64,000 nucleotides of DNA from Terebella lapidaria. Taxonomy: Eukaryota; Annelida; Polychaeta; Terebellida; Terebellidae. Positions 12,965-23,029 of the stretch are shown here, piece by piece. Position 1 is the first letter of the stretch, and each line of letters begins with the position of its first letter. The position numbers were made by a program, and so were the translations under genes. The notes beneath the pieces were generated by a model. The model was not told where the DNA came from. It searched no databases and worked only from the letters and a program-made list of their open reading frames with translations. The DNA lies in the NCBI GenBank assembly GCA_949152475.1, contig OX424560.1:3782001-3846000 (forward strand). The letters are read 5' to 3'.

Positions 12965-12968
12965 TATA
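12965..12968. repeat. Target-site duplication TATA, left
   Basis: TATA directly before the LTR at 12969 equals TATA at 26361-26364 directly after the other LTR. A 4-bp duplication fits a Ty3/gypsy-class integrase. Confidence 0.7.
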
Positions 12969-13701
12969 TGTGACGAATATCGTTCACGGCCGATATCAAG
13001 CCGGTTTAACTGGGTCGTCGTGTGATACAATAAGCCGGCAGTTTCAATTTAACTGTTTATTGTGGTGATAAAGACTGATGATCAATCACTCACAAACAGG
13101 GTCGCACTCTCACCTACGTCGGGTGATATCCCAGTCTATATTTCTATATTCCTAGTATAGTCCTTTATACAACTTGCACATATATCCGATAGATTATATA
13201 TATTAATATCGACAGTCTCACAGGAACTTTTGTATATACGTCCTGCCACTGGGATTTTCACTACACTTCTGCGCAGTAAAGCGGGGCCGAGGGACCATGT
13301 GGCTGTGTAATTTCCCGCCAAGTGTAAGCGGTGTTGTGATAGGTTGAATGTGTGGTGCAATGCGCTGATGTCACCGGGAAAGTGGGTTTCCCCGGCTCGT
13401 GTCAATACTTGGAATGCCTGTATGTGTGCACGTGATGTATGGAGTATGTGTGTCAAGTTCTATGTTTAGAAGTCAGTGCATGTGAAGGTCAAGGTCGGGT
13501 AAACGGGGCCGAGTGTACTGAGCTAGCGGGGCCGCAGGTGCGTGGTTTGACCTGTGTATGTAACCATGACTACATGGAGTTTATGCTTGTGATCGTATAG
13601 TGTGTACTTGTCCTGTATGTAAGTCATGTAGGATGAATGTTTGTTGTGGAAATGTGTAGTGCGCGGGAGGGACGGGAGTAACAGTCGCTAAAATTACTAC
13701 A
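12969..13701 (-). repeat. 3' LTR
   Basis: Starts TGTGACGAATATCG and ends TTACTACA on the plus strand, so in the sense direction it runs TGTAGT...GTCACA with TG/CA termini. It matches 25628-26360 base for base as far as I can compare. On the sense strand an AATAAA lies at 13061-13056, about 90 bases before the LTR end, and TATA-like sequence lies around 13190-13235. A 106-codon frame inside it is shared only because the LTRs are identical. Confidence 0.93.
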
Positions 13702-13703
13702 TA

Positions 13704-13714
13704 ACACCCCTTCA
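13704..13714 (-). promoter_or_regulatory. Polypurine tract (plus-strand primer)
   Basis: The sense sequence TGAAGGGGTGT ends two bases before the 3' LTR and is the expected RNase H-resistant primer for plus-strand DNA synthesis. The same 11-mer occurs exactly three more times, at 22729-22739, 22783-22793 and 22837-22847. Confidence 0.7.
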
Positions 13715-14207
13715 TTAATCCTACGCCCTCGGGATTACCCTCCCCGGACCCTACCGTCGCCAAAAACTAAACAATAAAAAGCTAAAAAGTCCTAAAGGTC
13801 AAACCCAAAAGCACTCACACACACACGCCGCGCGAAATGCGAAAACACTTCATACAATAAAAATTCCTAACTGTCAAAATAAACGTCAGCAGTCAGTCCG
13901 TCAGCAGTCTCTACGATGATACATATACAAATACATGCACAACAATGAATGGAATGTATGATATGGAATGATAAACAAAACTCCTCGACGTTTCAAAGCG
14001 AAACGGAACTATAACTTTAAGAGTCTATTGAACTGAAATAAAATGATGGTTAAATTTAACTAAATTACATGTATAAAAACAAAAAGCCATGACTAGGATA
14101 TTAAATGTGTATGTACAACTATTTACAACATATATGTGCCGTGACCAGAATTGTTTGGTCACTCGGTGGGGCCGCGTTCAAGAGGCCGAACAGTTCAGGG
14201 ACGAGTT
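13715..14207 (-). other. Non-coding segment between ORF3 and the 3' LTR
   Basis: About 490 bp, more AT-rich than the rest of the element, with no reading frame and (by eye) none of the GGGYCG hexamers that mark the other segments. I see no further structure. Confidence 0.6.
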
Positions 14208-17006
14208 TCACTTGTCCTCCCGTTCACGCCTGCTGGCGGGAGGAGGCGGGGCCGCTGGCGATGCCTGCCGCATCAGCTGTAGCTGTTCGTCCGGGGGTAG
14301 TCTGGGCAGGATGGACACGATCGTGGCCAACAACTCCCCCGGGATGGTCGGTGTGGTCGGGGTCGACGGAGCTTGTGCCTCCGATGGCGTCGGGGTCGAA
14401 GTCGCTCGAAGCCGAGTGATTTCCTGTCGTTGGTGGGCGACTTGGTCCTCCAACTGAGTCACACGGACTCGAAGCCGTAGATTTTCTTCGGACAGGGCGT
14501 CCGGGAACGTGGGCTGGTGGCGCTCGTGCAGAGCACCCATCCCAAAGCCGACAGACAGGCCGTTATATTCTGCCTGCCTGATGTGGTGATCCAGGGCCGA
14601 CAGGTACTCCCGACGAATCAGTCGCAAGTACTGGTGCGCTAAATCGTCAGCGCGGGCGAGTGACAGGGTCGGAAGGTGCTCCTCCGGTTCTGACGGCAGA
14701 AGCAAGGGGTCGGCATTATGGGCGGCCTGTTCGAGACGAGCCGTCCAAAAGTCCTCGTGAAATCCGAGGTAGTTCGGGAGCCGCTGGGCGTCCTCATCCC
14801 GTAGGAAGTCTGTGAGGTCGGGATTCTGGCCGGGTAGTGCCTGCAGGCCGGGAAGCGAGCGGGTCGCCAAACGTCTGCCGTGTTGCCGCAGGAACTGGAA
14901 ATCGGCCGCGAACTCGCCGGATCCATGAAGCGGCAGACGCTCGTCGAGGTCTCTGTGGAGTGACTCGAGCTGCTCTGGGTCGTCCACTTGGAGTCGGGGC
15001 CGGTCTCTATCGGTGCCGCGTGTCGGAACGGAACGCAGAGGTTCCACTTCCTCCGTGAGGTACGGCGGGAGCGGGACGGGTTCCACCATCCGTCGTGAAG
15101 GCTCCGGTGAAGATTCCGGGGTCGAAAACGGTGTCGGGGTCGCACGTACAGGAGATCCGGGTGCAATCTCCCTGAGTGGAGGTGGCCGATCCTCAGCTGG
15201 ACTCTTCGGCTCGGGAGTCTCCTTGCCGGTTGATGATGATACCGGTGTGATATTCAGGGGTCGACTTGGGAGTGGCGGATACTCCTCAGGTGGAGGGACC
15301 AATCCCTCACGGACTCGGTAGTCCGTGACGTTAGAGGCCGTGGGTCGTTCCACAACCATCCGCCGGGGTATGATATCCGACGGCCGAGCTCTGGACGGGG
15401 TCGAAGATGTCACCGTGGTGACCGGTCGAGTTGTCGCTGGCGACACCACTGTCGCGAACGAAGCCGTCGTGACGACTGCCGAGGCCGAAACACCCGTGGT
15501 CGTTGTCGGGACCTCCTCCGCCGTGCTCACTGATGTCGTCTGGTAGTTTATGGGCCGAACGAAGAAGATCGTACTGGGTCGTCGAATTCGAACCCGCGTG
15601 TTCATGGTCTCGATGTCACTGACCATGCGGGTAAGCCGAATCTCGTCTGCCGGGGTCGAAGCACGATTGTACTCCAGTCGACGGAGTACCTGTTGCACTT
15701 CCGGGGCCGAGTTGGGCGGATACTGCTCAAAGAGCTCTGGCGCCATGTGCCAGATGCCGAACGTCAGGACGGTGTTGACATCCCTCCTGAAGATCGGGAT
15801 GTTGGCCGGAACTCTTGGGGGTCGATAATTCGGGTTCGGCTGCATGTCGACTCTGCAGCGTAGCGCGAACCTGACGAGCATGGGGCCGGATGCCGATAGT
15901 CGTCCTTCCTGGTAGAAGGGGAACGACGTCACGTGTTGCGGGGTCGCTTGAGACAGATGCCGGAACATCTCCTCCTGGGCCAATGTCCGGAAGCCGTCGC
16001 GGGCCGGACACACGAAGTAGCGCAGGAATGGAAAATGATACGCTAGCACGTGCGCATCAAGACTCTGGGCCGTCCGAAAAGGTCCGCGTCGTGGCACGGA
16101 GGACCACTGTCGTTCTCCTGCTCCCTCCTCTTCGCCGATGCAGAAGGGGCACTCGAATCGACCGTCTCCACGCTGTAGCGGGGCCAATGTGAGGAGGTTT
16201 CCCTCCGACAGGGTCGACTGCTCATCGAAGTTATGGATGTGGCCGTATCCAGCGCTCCGATTTCGCTTACTGAGTGGAACCTTGTTCCAGTCTATGGGCC
16301 GAGTTCCGTAGGGTGTCACGGGAGGTGGCACCAATTCCATTAATTCCGCCACTTGCCGACGGAAAGTCGAGGTCGGGGCCGTAATAGCAGATCCGCCGCT
16401 GGAGCGTGACGAACTGCTGGAGGTCGATCGGGCTCCCGCTCCATGCTTCTTCTTGAAAGAAGTATAAGTTCTCTTGTTTGGAGAACGGGAGGCCGCGGGT
16501 CGTGCTACTGCTGAACCGGAAGCGGGTGAAGTCGGGGCCGGAGCGATCGGGGCGATCACTTGATTTGCTGGGTCGGGTTGGCGGCTCGCGGTGGCGACTC
16601 GTTGAGCTTCTTGGGCCGCTTGTCGTGCTTCAATTGCACGCTGGACAATACTTCCGCCCTCCTCGAGTCGGCGGAAGCGTTCGGGGTCGATATTGAAGAT
16701 ATCGTCCGGAGTCGGGCTCGGTGTATGGCGCTCTCCTCGTTGCGCCAGCTTGTTCCGGGCCGTTTTGGGTCGCGCTCCCTTTTCCGATCCACTTGCCGTG
16801 TCACTGAGCGTGACTGGATCGCGCTGTTCAGGCTGCGAGTCGGGGCCGGACGAAACTTCGTTGTCGGGGACGATTATGGGATGATCTGATTCATCCCCGG
16901 TGTCGATTACTTGGACAGTGATGTTATCGCCGTCCAACTTAACTGTGCGGGGCCGATTGTCACCTGGGTCGCTATTTTCCCGGTCGTCTCCGGGTTTGTC
17001 AGCCAT
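14208..17006 (-). CDS. ORF3 of the gypsy element: zinc-finger-like, coiled-coil protein of unknown function
   Basis: 932 residues from an ATG at 17006. It lies where an envelope gene would be, but I see no signal peptide, transmembrane segment or furin-type site, so it is probably not Env. Residues 1-215 are acidic then Ser/Pro/Ala-rich and look disordered. Residues 283-358 hold a Cys/His cluster: C286-x2-C289 ... H319-x4-H324, then C333, H350 and H358, resembling an atypical C2H2 finger pair. Residues about 480-690 are Thr/Pro-rich. The last 90 residues contain a heptad-like stretch (ENLRLRVRVTQLEDQVAH), i.e. a coiled coil. Pol ends 1.4 kb upstream, so ORF3 needs a spliced or separate RNA; CTTTGTTACAG (sense, 17069-17059) just upstream resembles a splice acceptor. 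A nucleic-acid-binding or anti-silencing role is inference. The frame is intact. Confidence 0.85.
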   Translation of the reverse strand: MADKPGDDRENSDPGDNRPRTVKLDGDNITVQVIDTGDESDHPIIVPDNEVSSGPDSQPEQRDPVTLSDTASGSEKGARPKTARNKLAQRGERHTPSPTPDDIFNIDPERFRRLEEGGSIVQRAIEARQAAQEAQRVATASRQPDPANQVIAPIAPAPTSPASGSAVARPAASRSPNKRTYTSFKKKHGAGARSTSSSSSRSSGGSAITAPTSTFRRQVAELMELVPPPVTPYGTRPIDWNKVPLSKRNRSAGYGHIHNFDEQSTLSEGNLLTLAPLQRGDGRFECPFCIGEEEGAGERQWSSVPRRGPFRTAQSLDAHVLAYHFPFLRYFVCPARDGFRTLAQEEMFRHLSQATPQHVTSFPFYQEGRLSASGPMLVRFALRCRVDMQPNPNYRPPRVPANIPIFRRDVNTVLTFGIWHMAPELFEQYPPNSAPEVQQVLRRLEYNRASTPADEIRLTRMVSDIETMNTRVRIRRPSTIFFVRPINYQTTSVSTAEEVPTTTTGVSASAVVTTASFATVVSPATTRPVTTVTSSTPSRARPSDIIPRRMVVERPTASNVTDYRVREGLVPPPEEYPPLPSRPLNITPVSSSTGKETPEPKSPAEDRPPPLREIAPGSPVRATPTPFSTPESSPEPSRRMVEPVPLPPYLTEEVEPLRSVPTRGTDRDRPRLQVDDPEQLESLHRDLDERLPLHGSGEFAADFQFLRQHGRRLATRSLPGLQALPGQNPDLTDFLRDEDAQRLPNYLGFHEDFWTARLEQAAHNADPLLLPSEPEEHLPTLSLARADDLAHQYLRLIRREYLSALDHHIRQAEYNGLSVGFGMGALHERHQPTFPDALSEENLRLRVRVTQLEDQVAHQRQEITRLRATSTPTPSEAQAPSTPTTPTIPGELLATIVSILPRLPPDEQLQLMRQASPAAPPPPASRREREDK

Positions 17007-18454
17007 GCTGACGGGCCGAAATCAAGCCGAAGTACTTCCCAAGTACTGACTAGGCTGGCTGTAACAAAGTCTGGATTTCTTCAAAACCAGCCTAGTTCAA
17101 ATGCCGATGATACAAGCCGAATTAACTCCAAAGTCTTGTGACCAGGATTTCAATGATATCACAGTCTATAGGCCGATAAATATTGTTCGATTAGCACAGT
17201 TTCTATAACAATAGTCTGTATCTCAATAGCTGAAACTTCTGACAATAGTCCTTCTCCTCCAAAGTCTCAGGCACAAGTGACCTGATTGCCGCTAATCTTC
17301 AATGCCGTACACAAAGATGCTGACAGCATCTCGATTCTTAGAACTGGGCCGGGGGGCGCTCTCTATATGTATAGAAAACGTCTTTACGCTATGTATCATT
17401 GTTCCAAGCGTACACACAGCAAGGCGGGGCCGTCGTCAAGGAAACGCGGGGCGATCCTTCTCTGACCTCCTGGGTCAGTCCATTACGACAGTAGGGGTGT
17501 CCTCACACTGTCCAGATTTCCGTATGTCCATCTGCCGTCCCCTGGATAACTCGTGCCGAATCATTGTCTATTTATACTAGTCGACTGTTCAGATTACTGG
17601 GCTCTTTTTGCCCGACGACTCACTATTGTAATTATTAGGGGCGACTTCATGTAGGTGCTGTAAACAGCTGAAATGTTTATTAGCGCTCGTGCGTGCCTTG
17701 TGAACTCATCAGTCCATCATTCCTTCTCCCACAAGTTAGCGCACAATAAACTACGGGGTCGAGTTGCTGTTTCACAGACGACACACAGTTATTAAAGGCT
17801 GAGATATGAATATCAATCACTCACAGGGGCGGACATCGTTCCATTCATTTTCAGCCAGTTCACAGGACGACGGGGCCGCAAATATTGTAGGGGTCGAAAT
17901 TGCAATGATCTGGGTCGGTCACACCGCGGCGCTTTGAATATTTTGGGTGATGAATTTGATGACAGGCCGCATCTTGGCATGATAGCTATGTAGTGACTGG
18001 TTCACGTACCACTGGGCCGTTCCTCCGAATATTACATGGAGTGAGTAGAGGCTCTGTCGACGCATACTCCAGAACGAATCACACTATCACCTCTTCGACA
18101 ACTAAGTGGCCTTACTCACGGTGTGACTGGTTATTATCCTCTTCGGCTGGCACATGGATTGAAGCTTTACATGATAATCTTAGTCATTGCGTAACATACG
18201 CCTTGATCAATGGTACATGTTATACGGGGTCGAAACACATATCATCATGCAACCAATTTTTCACCAGCATCATAATTATAATATCATATCTAGTGTGTAT
18301 ATATCGAATTTGCCTCACTGACATCTTGTACATGTTAAATGCATATATTGTTATTGTAATATAATATATTATTATTGGGAAAGACATGATATCATAGTCC
18401 ATTAGACATGCATAATTCATCATCAATGACATCAATCAGATAACAAGGCCGGGG
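17007..18454 (-). other. Non-coding spacer between pol and ORF3
   Basis: 1.45 kb with no credible frame on either strand. It still carries about eight GGGYCG hexamers on the plus strand (for example near 17346, 17425, 17755, 17872, 17889 and 17911), so the motif is not explained by codon use. It could contain the promoter or splice acceptor for ORF3; TTTGTTACAG (sense) ends 53 bases before the ORF3 ATG. Confidence 0.6.
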
Positions 18455-21400
18455 TTATCTGTAGCGGGCCGGTCTGCGTGCATTGCGTCTGGGTCGATTT
18501 AGTCGTGCAGGCGGGGGCGTAGCCTCGCTTGTCTCAGGGTCGGAAGATACCACAGGCTTTTGCCTGCGTGTCTTGCGTGCCGGTTTTGGTGTGTCGGAAC
18601 TTGATCTGTGTGATCTTTTCCGTTGCCGATGTCGACTTGAGCCGGATGAAGTCGGAGATCGCGATTGGCGATCCGGGGTCGTTGGCGAATCAGACTCTGC
18701 TGTTTGGTCTGAATCGGTATGTCGATCTTGGACTGTTACCTCCCAAGGGTAATAGAACTCCCTGAGAAGTCCCATGGGGTCGGGTGACTGTTCTGGGTCG
18801 GACTTGCTTGACGACGACGTGGGTCGTACAGGGTCGGAGTAGATGTGGGCCGCTTGGTTGTCACCTTCGTATGGCTTGAGCACATCCAGATGAACAACAC
18901 GAGTGTTCCGAGGGTTGGAAACCAGGGCGATTCGGTAATCAACCTCGGTTACACGGTCGATGATCCTCCAGGGACCAGTCCAGGGCCGAGCGAACTTATT
19001 ATTCTGCGTGAGTGGCAGATAATAATACCGGACCAGTTCGCCTGGTTGAAACTGGGGTCGTGGTTTCGCGTGGGCGTCATAACCCAACTTTTGCCGAATT
19101 GTCGCTTTCTCGAGATGGTCTTGTGCGAAACCGTGGGCCGTTCTGATGGCTTGCCGCAAATACTCCACATACTCCGGACCACACGGAGGTAGAGGCTCAG
19201 GGTCGTAAGTCGGAAACATGAGGTCGACTGGCAAGTTACACTCATGTCCATACACCATCAGATGCGGGGTGCATCCCGTGGACGAGTGTACTGAGGTTCG
19301 ATAGGCCATTAACACATATGGCAAGTGCAAGTCCCAATCGTTTGCACGATCGCTGACGAACGCACTCAGCATGTTGAGCAATGTCCTGTTGAATCGCTCA
19401 ACCTGGCCGTCGCTCTGGGGTCGGTATGGGGTCGTACGAATCTTCTTAGCGCCCAGTAGACGCACAACATGCCGGAACAGGGACGACTCAAACTCAGTAC
19501 CTTGATCGCTATGGACCGCTTTGGGGACACCGTGGTAGACTATCCACCGATTCACCAGGGTGTCGGCAACATTTTTGGCCGTATGTCGCCGTAGCGGAAA
19601 AGCGTCAGTGTACTTCGTGAAGTAGTCCGACACGACTAGCACATACCGATAGCCTCTTCCCGTGACCTTGTGGGTGTCGAGGATGTCCATCGCTATTCTG
19701 TCGAACGGCGCTCCTGTCGGTAGCTGTGTCAGGGGCGATCTTTTTGGGGCCGGTTTACCCTTGCGGGTCACACATTGCGGGCAGCGGGCACACCAGCGGG
19801 CGACGTCCAGCGCCAAGCCGGGCCAGTAGAATCGGCGCCTGACTCTCTCGATGGTACGCTGTATGCCGAGATGTCCGACAATCTTGAGGTCGTGTAGTTG
19901 GTGCAGAACTTGTGTCCTGAGTGCTACGGGGAGCACGGTTTGCACCACGGGCCGTCCAGCAGGGTCGGGTTTTATATGTCGAACTAGCACACCGTCTTGT
20001 AGCGCCAGGAGGTTCCAGCGGGAAACAAGTGTCTTTACCTCCTCTCCTTGGCGGGCGACTTCTCGTGAGTCGGGCTTGGTGCCGGCTAGTATCCATTGCC
20101 GCACTTTTCCGACGCTGGGGTCGGCTTGCTGTGCCGCGACAATGTCCTGGGTCGAATAGTCCGAAAGCCACTTTTGTCCATCAAGTGTGGCGTCCAAAGC
20201 ACGGACTCGAACAACTTGGCGTGCCGAAACTAGCTGGGGCAAGACCGGTGATGTTATCGAATCACTGTCCAGGAGGTCTGCCCTTGTCTGGGTCGGAACA
20301 ACGGTTATCCGACGAACTGGAAGTTCTCCGGAACTTGTTTCTGGGTCGGTCGGAGGTGTGACGAGTCGTCCGGGACAGTCTTGGTGTTTGCAACTGTGGC
20401 ACCGTGACAAGCCGTCGGCGTTACCGTGTAATTTTCCGGGTCGATGCTCTATCCGAAAGTCATACTGCTGTAGCTTGGCGAGCCACCTAGCGAGCATGCC
20501 GTCGGCGTCGCTGTAGTTTTTCAGCCACCTTAGCGAGCTATGGTCGGTTCGGAGGAGGAATTTCCTACCCCAGAGGTAGTGCCGATAGTGTTGCACCATC
20601 TCAACTACTGCCAGTAGTTCCCGATAGGTGGTGCAATAGTTCCGCTGGGTCCGGGACAGGGTCTTGCTGGCGAACCCGATGGGGATCTCCTTCCCGTCAA
20701 CCCTTTGTGAGAGGGCTCCTCCCACAGCAAAGCCGCTTGCATCCGTATCGAGGATGAAGTAGTCCTCCGGATTCTGGGTCGGATGAGCGAGCTTGGGCGC
20801 CTTGATGAGGGCGTCGCGGAGTCGCTGGAAAGCTCGTCGCTGGGCCGGTCCCCAAGTGAAGTGGCATTCACCTCGGGTAAGCGCTACGAGAGGTTCAGCG
20901 ATCTCAGCGTAGTCCTTGATGAATCGCCTGTGGTAGTTGGCGAAACCAAGGAAAGCCCTGACGTCGGTGATCTCGCACGGGGTCGGCCATTCTCTGATGG
21001 CTTTGACTTTGTTGGGGTCGACTCGGATTCCTTGGCCGCTCACTATGAACCCTAAGTACAAGATTTCCCGTTGAAATAACTCACACTTCTTGGGCTGAAG
21101 TTTCAGGCCTGCCGATCTGATTCGATCCAGGACCGCTTCCAGGTTTGCGAGTGCCTGATCGAATGTTCTGCCGTAAGCTATCACGTCGTCGAGATAGCAC
21201 ATACACCGGGTCCACAAGTAACCACGGAGTATGGTCTCCATAAGCCGTTCGAAGGTTGCCGGGGCGTTGCTAAGGCCGAATGGCATGACCTTAAACTGAT
21301 AGAGTCCCTTCCTTGTGGCGAAGGCAGTCTTCGGTCTGTCGCTGGGGTCGACTTCAACCTGCCAGTAGCCAGAGGCCAGGTCTAGGGCCGAGAAGTAGTT

Positions 21401-23029
21401 GGCGCCTGCCAGGGCGTCATGAGTATCCTGAATGTTGGGCAAGGGATACGAATCCTTGCGGGTGACGTCATTCAGGAGCCGATAGTCGACACAGAAGCGT
21501 ACCTGTCCGTTCTTCTTCCGCACGAGCACTACCTGTGCGCTCCAGGGCGAATCGGACGGCTCAATACACCCCAAGCGGAGCATCTTGTCGATCTCCTCGT
21601 CGATGATGCTTTGCTGTGCCTGAGGGACGCGTCGCTGTCGTTGTCGAATTGGGGCCGAGTTGCCGGTGTCGATTCTATGCTGGACGACTTGGGTCCGTCC
21701 CAGTTGGCCGTCTGGGTGCATAAATGTGTCCTGGTATTGGTGAACCAGGTTGGCGCAACGCCGATGCTGTTCCGGCGCTAGTCCGGCGCGATCCACCATT
21801 TCTTGTAGATGTGGCGGTAGGTCGCGGTAGTGACTGGCGTCTACCGTGGCCGAGTCGGGCTCCTCTCCGGGTCGTGGCAGGGCTCCGACGACACTTTCGA
21901 CAGGGCTTGCTATGGCGACAGGGTCGGAACGGGTGAGCGTAATGCCGGTATCTGCTGGATTGACTACCGACACCTTTACGCACTGCCGATTCAGGGTCGT
22001 AAGTGTTCTCCCCATGATGAGGTCGGTTTCCTCGGGAAAGGTCGTAAGTGGCTGGACTATCCTCGGGTGTTGTCGAACTCGAACTCGGGAAGTCGGGACC
22101 AGCTCCACTATTGCTTCGCTGCGTGCGGGGACGGTGACAGCTCGTCGCACGGCCATTCTGACAACATTGGCCTCAATGTCTTTATGTGCGAACAGGATTT
22201 CTTTGTGTACCTGTATCGTCCCTTCACCGTAATTCACTACAGCGTGAGCTTGCCGAAAAAAGTTCATGCCGAGAATCATGTCGTCATGTATGTCAGCCAC
22301 ACAAAAGGTTACGACCATATGGTTAGTTCCGACCTGTATTGAGAGGTCGATCAGTCCATCGATCGGGCTTGACTGTCCGGTGACGTCACGAATAATAGCC
22401 GAAGTAGACCGCAAATGTCGCTGGTCAGCGGGGACGTGACGTAGCTGATCGCGTCGGAGCAGGGAGATCTGCGCTCCGGAGTCGAGTACAGCCTTTATCG
22501 TCTTGTTTCCGACGTGTACCGGCAACTTCCAGCATTTGTGATTGGTGGCGCTGGAGTTGTTGATGACAGCCGGAATTTCGGGGTCGTCTAGCGGTGGCCG
22601 GAAGAGTGTGTGCAGAGGCGGCAGTTTGGATTCCGGTCCACTCGGAAAAGCGTAGAATCCTCCGTCGTCGGAGATCCACTCGATCTCGGACATGCTGTCC
22701 GTTCCGGTGCCGTTGGCGGTCGGGGGTGACACCCCTTCAGGACGACGGTCTCCACGTGGTGGTCGCTGTGGCCGCGGTGCGGACACCCCTTCATGAAAAG
22801 AGGCCGATTTCGGGGTCGGAGCTTGACATTTTGTACACACCCCTTCAAGGAGCTGAGGTGTGGGCTGGGCCGGCTGCGGGGTCGTTATTGGTGTCGTTAC
22901 CGGTACAGTAGTCGTGACAACCGCAGATGTGGAGCGGGGAACGTTGTCCTGTTGTCTGGAAGGTCCTTGCTCCTCAGCACCTTCCCCTACTGGTTTGACG
23001 ACGGGGTCGGAGGTGTTGGTGGGGCCGGT
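18455..23029 (-). CDS. pol: Pol polyprotein: protease, reverse transcriptase, RNase H, integrase
   Basis: The open frame runs from 23029 to the stop at 18455. It overlaps the end of gag by about 40 bases in the -1 frame and is presumably made by -1 frameshifting; the codon at 22840 is GTG and probably not a true start. Numbering from 22840: aspartic protease DSGA 120-123 with ILG 189-191; RT with DYRLLND 452-458, PFGLSNAP 520-527 and catalytic YLDD 549-552; RNase H DTDASG 698-703, E741 and D766; integrase zinc domain with H983, H990, C1020 and C1023; catalytic D1052, D1112 and E1148; and a GPY/F-like module (TGPW near 1288, HLDVLKPY near 1317). The tail (about 1340-1461) is Ser/Arg/Pro-rich and basic; I see no chromodomain. 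RT-RNaseH-IN order places it in Ty3/gypsy. No stop or frameshift interrupts it. Confidence 0.95.
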   Translation of the reverse strand, partial: TGPTNTSDPVVKPVGEGAEEQGPSRQQDNVPRSTSAVVTTTVPVTTPITTPQPAQPTPQLLEGVCTKCQAPTPKSASFHEGVSAPRPQRPPRGDRRPEGVSPPTANGTGTDSMSEIEWISDDGGFYAFPSGPESKLPPLHTLFRPPLDDPEIPAVINNSSATNHKCWKLPVHVGNKTIKAVLDSGAQISLLRRDQLRHVPADQRHLRSTSAIIRDVTGQSSPIDGLIDLSIQVGTNHMVVTFCVADIHDDMILGMNFFRQAHAVVNYGEGTIQVHKEILFAHKDIEANVVRMAVRRAVTVPARSEAIVELVPTSRVRVRQHPRIVQPLTTFPEETDLIMGRTLTTLNRQCVKVSVVNPADTGITLTRSDPVAIASPVESVVGALPRPGEEPDSATVDASHYRDLPPHLQEMVDRAGLAPEQHRRCANLVHQYQDTFMHPDGQLGRTQVVQHRIDTGNSAPIRQRQRRVPQAQQSIIDEEIDKMLRLGCIEPSDSPWSAQVVLVRKKNGQVRFCVDYRLLNDVTRKDSYPLPNIQDTHDALAGANYFSALDLASGYWQVEVDPSDRPKTAFATRKGLYQFKVMPFGLSNAPATFERLMETILRGYLWTRCMCYLDDVIAYGRTFDQALANLEAVLDRIRSAGLKLQPKKCELFQREILYLGFIVSGQGIRVDPNKVKAIREWPTPCEITDVRAFLGFANYHRRFIKDYAEIAEPLVALTRGECHFTWGPAQRRAFQRLRDALIKAPKLAHPTQNPEDYFILDTDASGFAVGGALSQRVDGKEIPIGFASKTLSRTQRNYCTTYRELLAVVEMVQHYRHYLWGRKFLLRTDHSSLRWLKNYSDADGMLARWLAKLQQYDFRIEHRPGKLHGNADGLSRCHSCKHQDCPGRLVTPPTDPETSSGELPVRRITVVPTQTRADLLDSDSITSPVLPQLVSARQVVRVRALDATLDGQKWLSDYSTQDIVAAQQADPSVGKVRQWILAGTKPDSREVARQGEEVKTLVSRWNLLALQDGVLVRHIKPDPAGRPVVQTVLPVALRTQVLHQLHDLKIVGHLGIQRTIERVRRRFYWPGLALDVARWCARCPQCVTRKGKPAPKRSPLTQLPTGAPFDRIAMDILDTHKVTGRGYRYVLVVSDYFTKYTDAFPLRRHTAKNVADTLVNRWIVYHGVPKAVHSDQGTEFESSLFRHVVRLLGAKKIRTTPYRPQSDGQVERFNRTLLNMLSAFVSDRANDWDLHLPYVLMAYRTSVHSSTGCTPHLMVYGHECNLPVDLMFPTYDPEPLPPCGPEYVEYLRQAIRTAHGFAQDHLEKATIRQKLGYDAHAKPRPQFQPGELVRYYYLPLTQNNKFARPWTGPWRIIDRVTEVDYRIALVSNPRNTRVVHLDVLKPYEGDNQAAHIYSDPVRPTSSSSKSDPEQSPDPMGLLREFYYPWEVTVQDRHTDSDQTAESDSPTTPDRQSRSPTSSGSSRHRQRKRSHRSSSDTPKPARKTRRQKPVVSSDPETSEATPPPARLNRPRRNARRPARYR
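22729..22847 (-). repeat. Three polypurine-tract-like 11-mers at 54-bp intervals at the start of pol
   Basis: TGAAGGGGTGT (sense) occurs at 22847-22837, 22793-22783 and 22739-22729, spaced exactly 54 bp, and is identical to the 3' polypurine tract at 13714-13704. In the pol frame each copy encodes the E-G-V of an 18-residue spacing. The sequence between copies is not obviously repeated, so this is more than a decayed tandem repeat. Confidence 0.75.
22987..23029 (-). other. gag-pol overlap, probable -1 frameshift zone
   Basis: Gag stops at TAG 22989-22987. The pol frame opens just after a TAA at 23032-23030. Gag codons start at coordinates divisible by 3 and pol codons one higher, which on the minus strand is a -1 shift. 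I found no perfect X-XXY-YYZ heptamer; TCAAACCAG immediately before the stop is the nearest candidate. Confidence 0.65.

Larger units (their letters stand above)
11340..12968 (+). repeat. Dispersed repeat family A, copy 1, left part
   Basis: Blocks at 11380-11470, 11870-12080, 12320-12560 and 12640-12700 occur in the same order at 27220-28320 (for example GCGATCAATATGTCTG, CATAAATCGTGCCAATAC and GCTGTGGTGTTATCTGATAT), and partly at 36640-36850. The copy is interrupted twice: by a SINE (11482-11728) and by the gypsy element, after which its remainder resumes at 26361. The short ORFs in it are not conserved among copies. Confidence 0.75.

Noticed and set aside
13136-13456. 106-codon frame present twice (also 25795-26115) as a conserved protein
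   Set aside because: Both copies lie in the identical LTRs, so the match is due to LTR identity, not coding conservation.
14837-16192. Plus-strand frames of 70-109 codons opposite ORF3, pol and gag
   Set aside because: They are antisense shadows in GC-rich coding sequence, Gly/Arg/Val-rich and without domains.
14208-17006. ORF3 as a retroviral-type envelope
   Set aside because: No signal peptide, hydrophobic anchor or cleavage site; the composition is disordered and the Cys/His cluster is finger-like.
18455-18900. Chromodomain at the integrase C-terminus
   Set aside because: The tail after the GPY/F-like module is Ser/Arg/Pro-rich and shows no chromodomain aromatic pattern.
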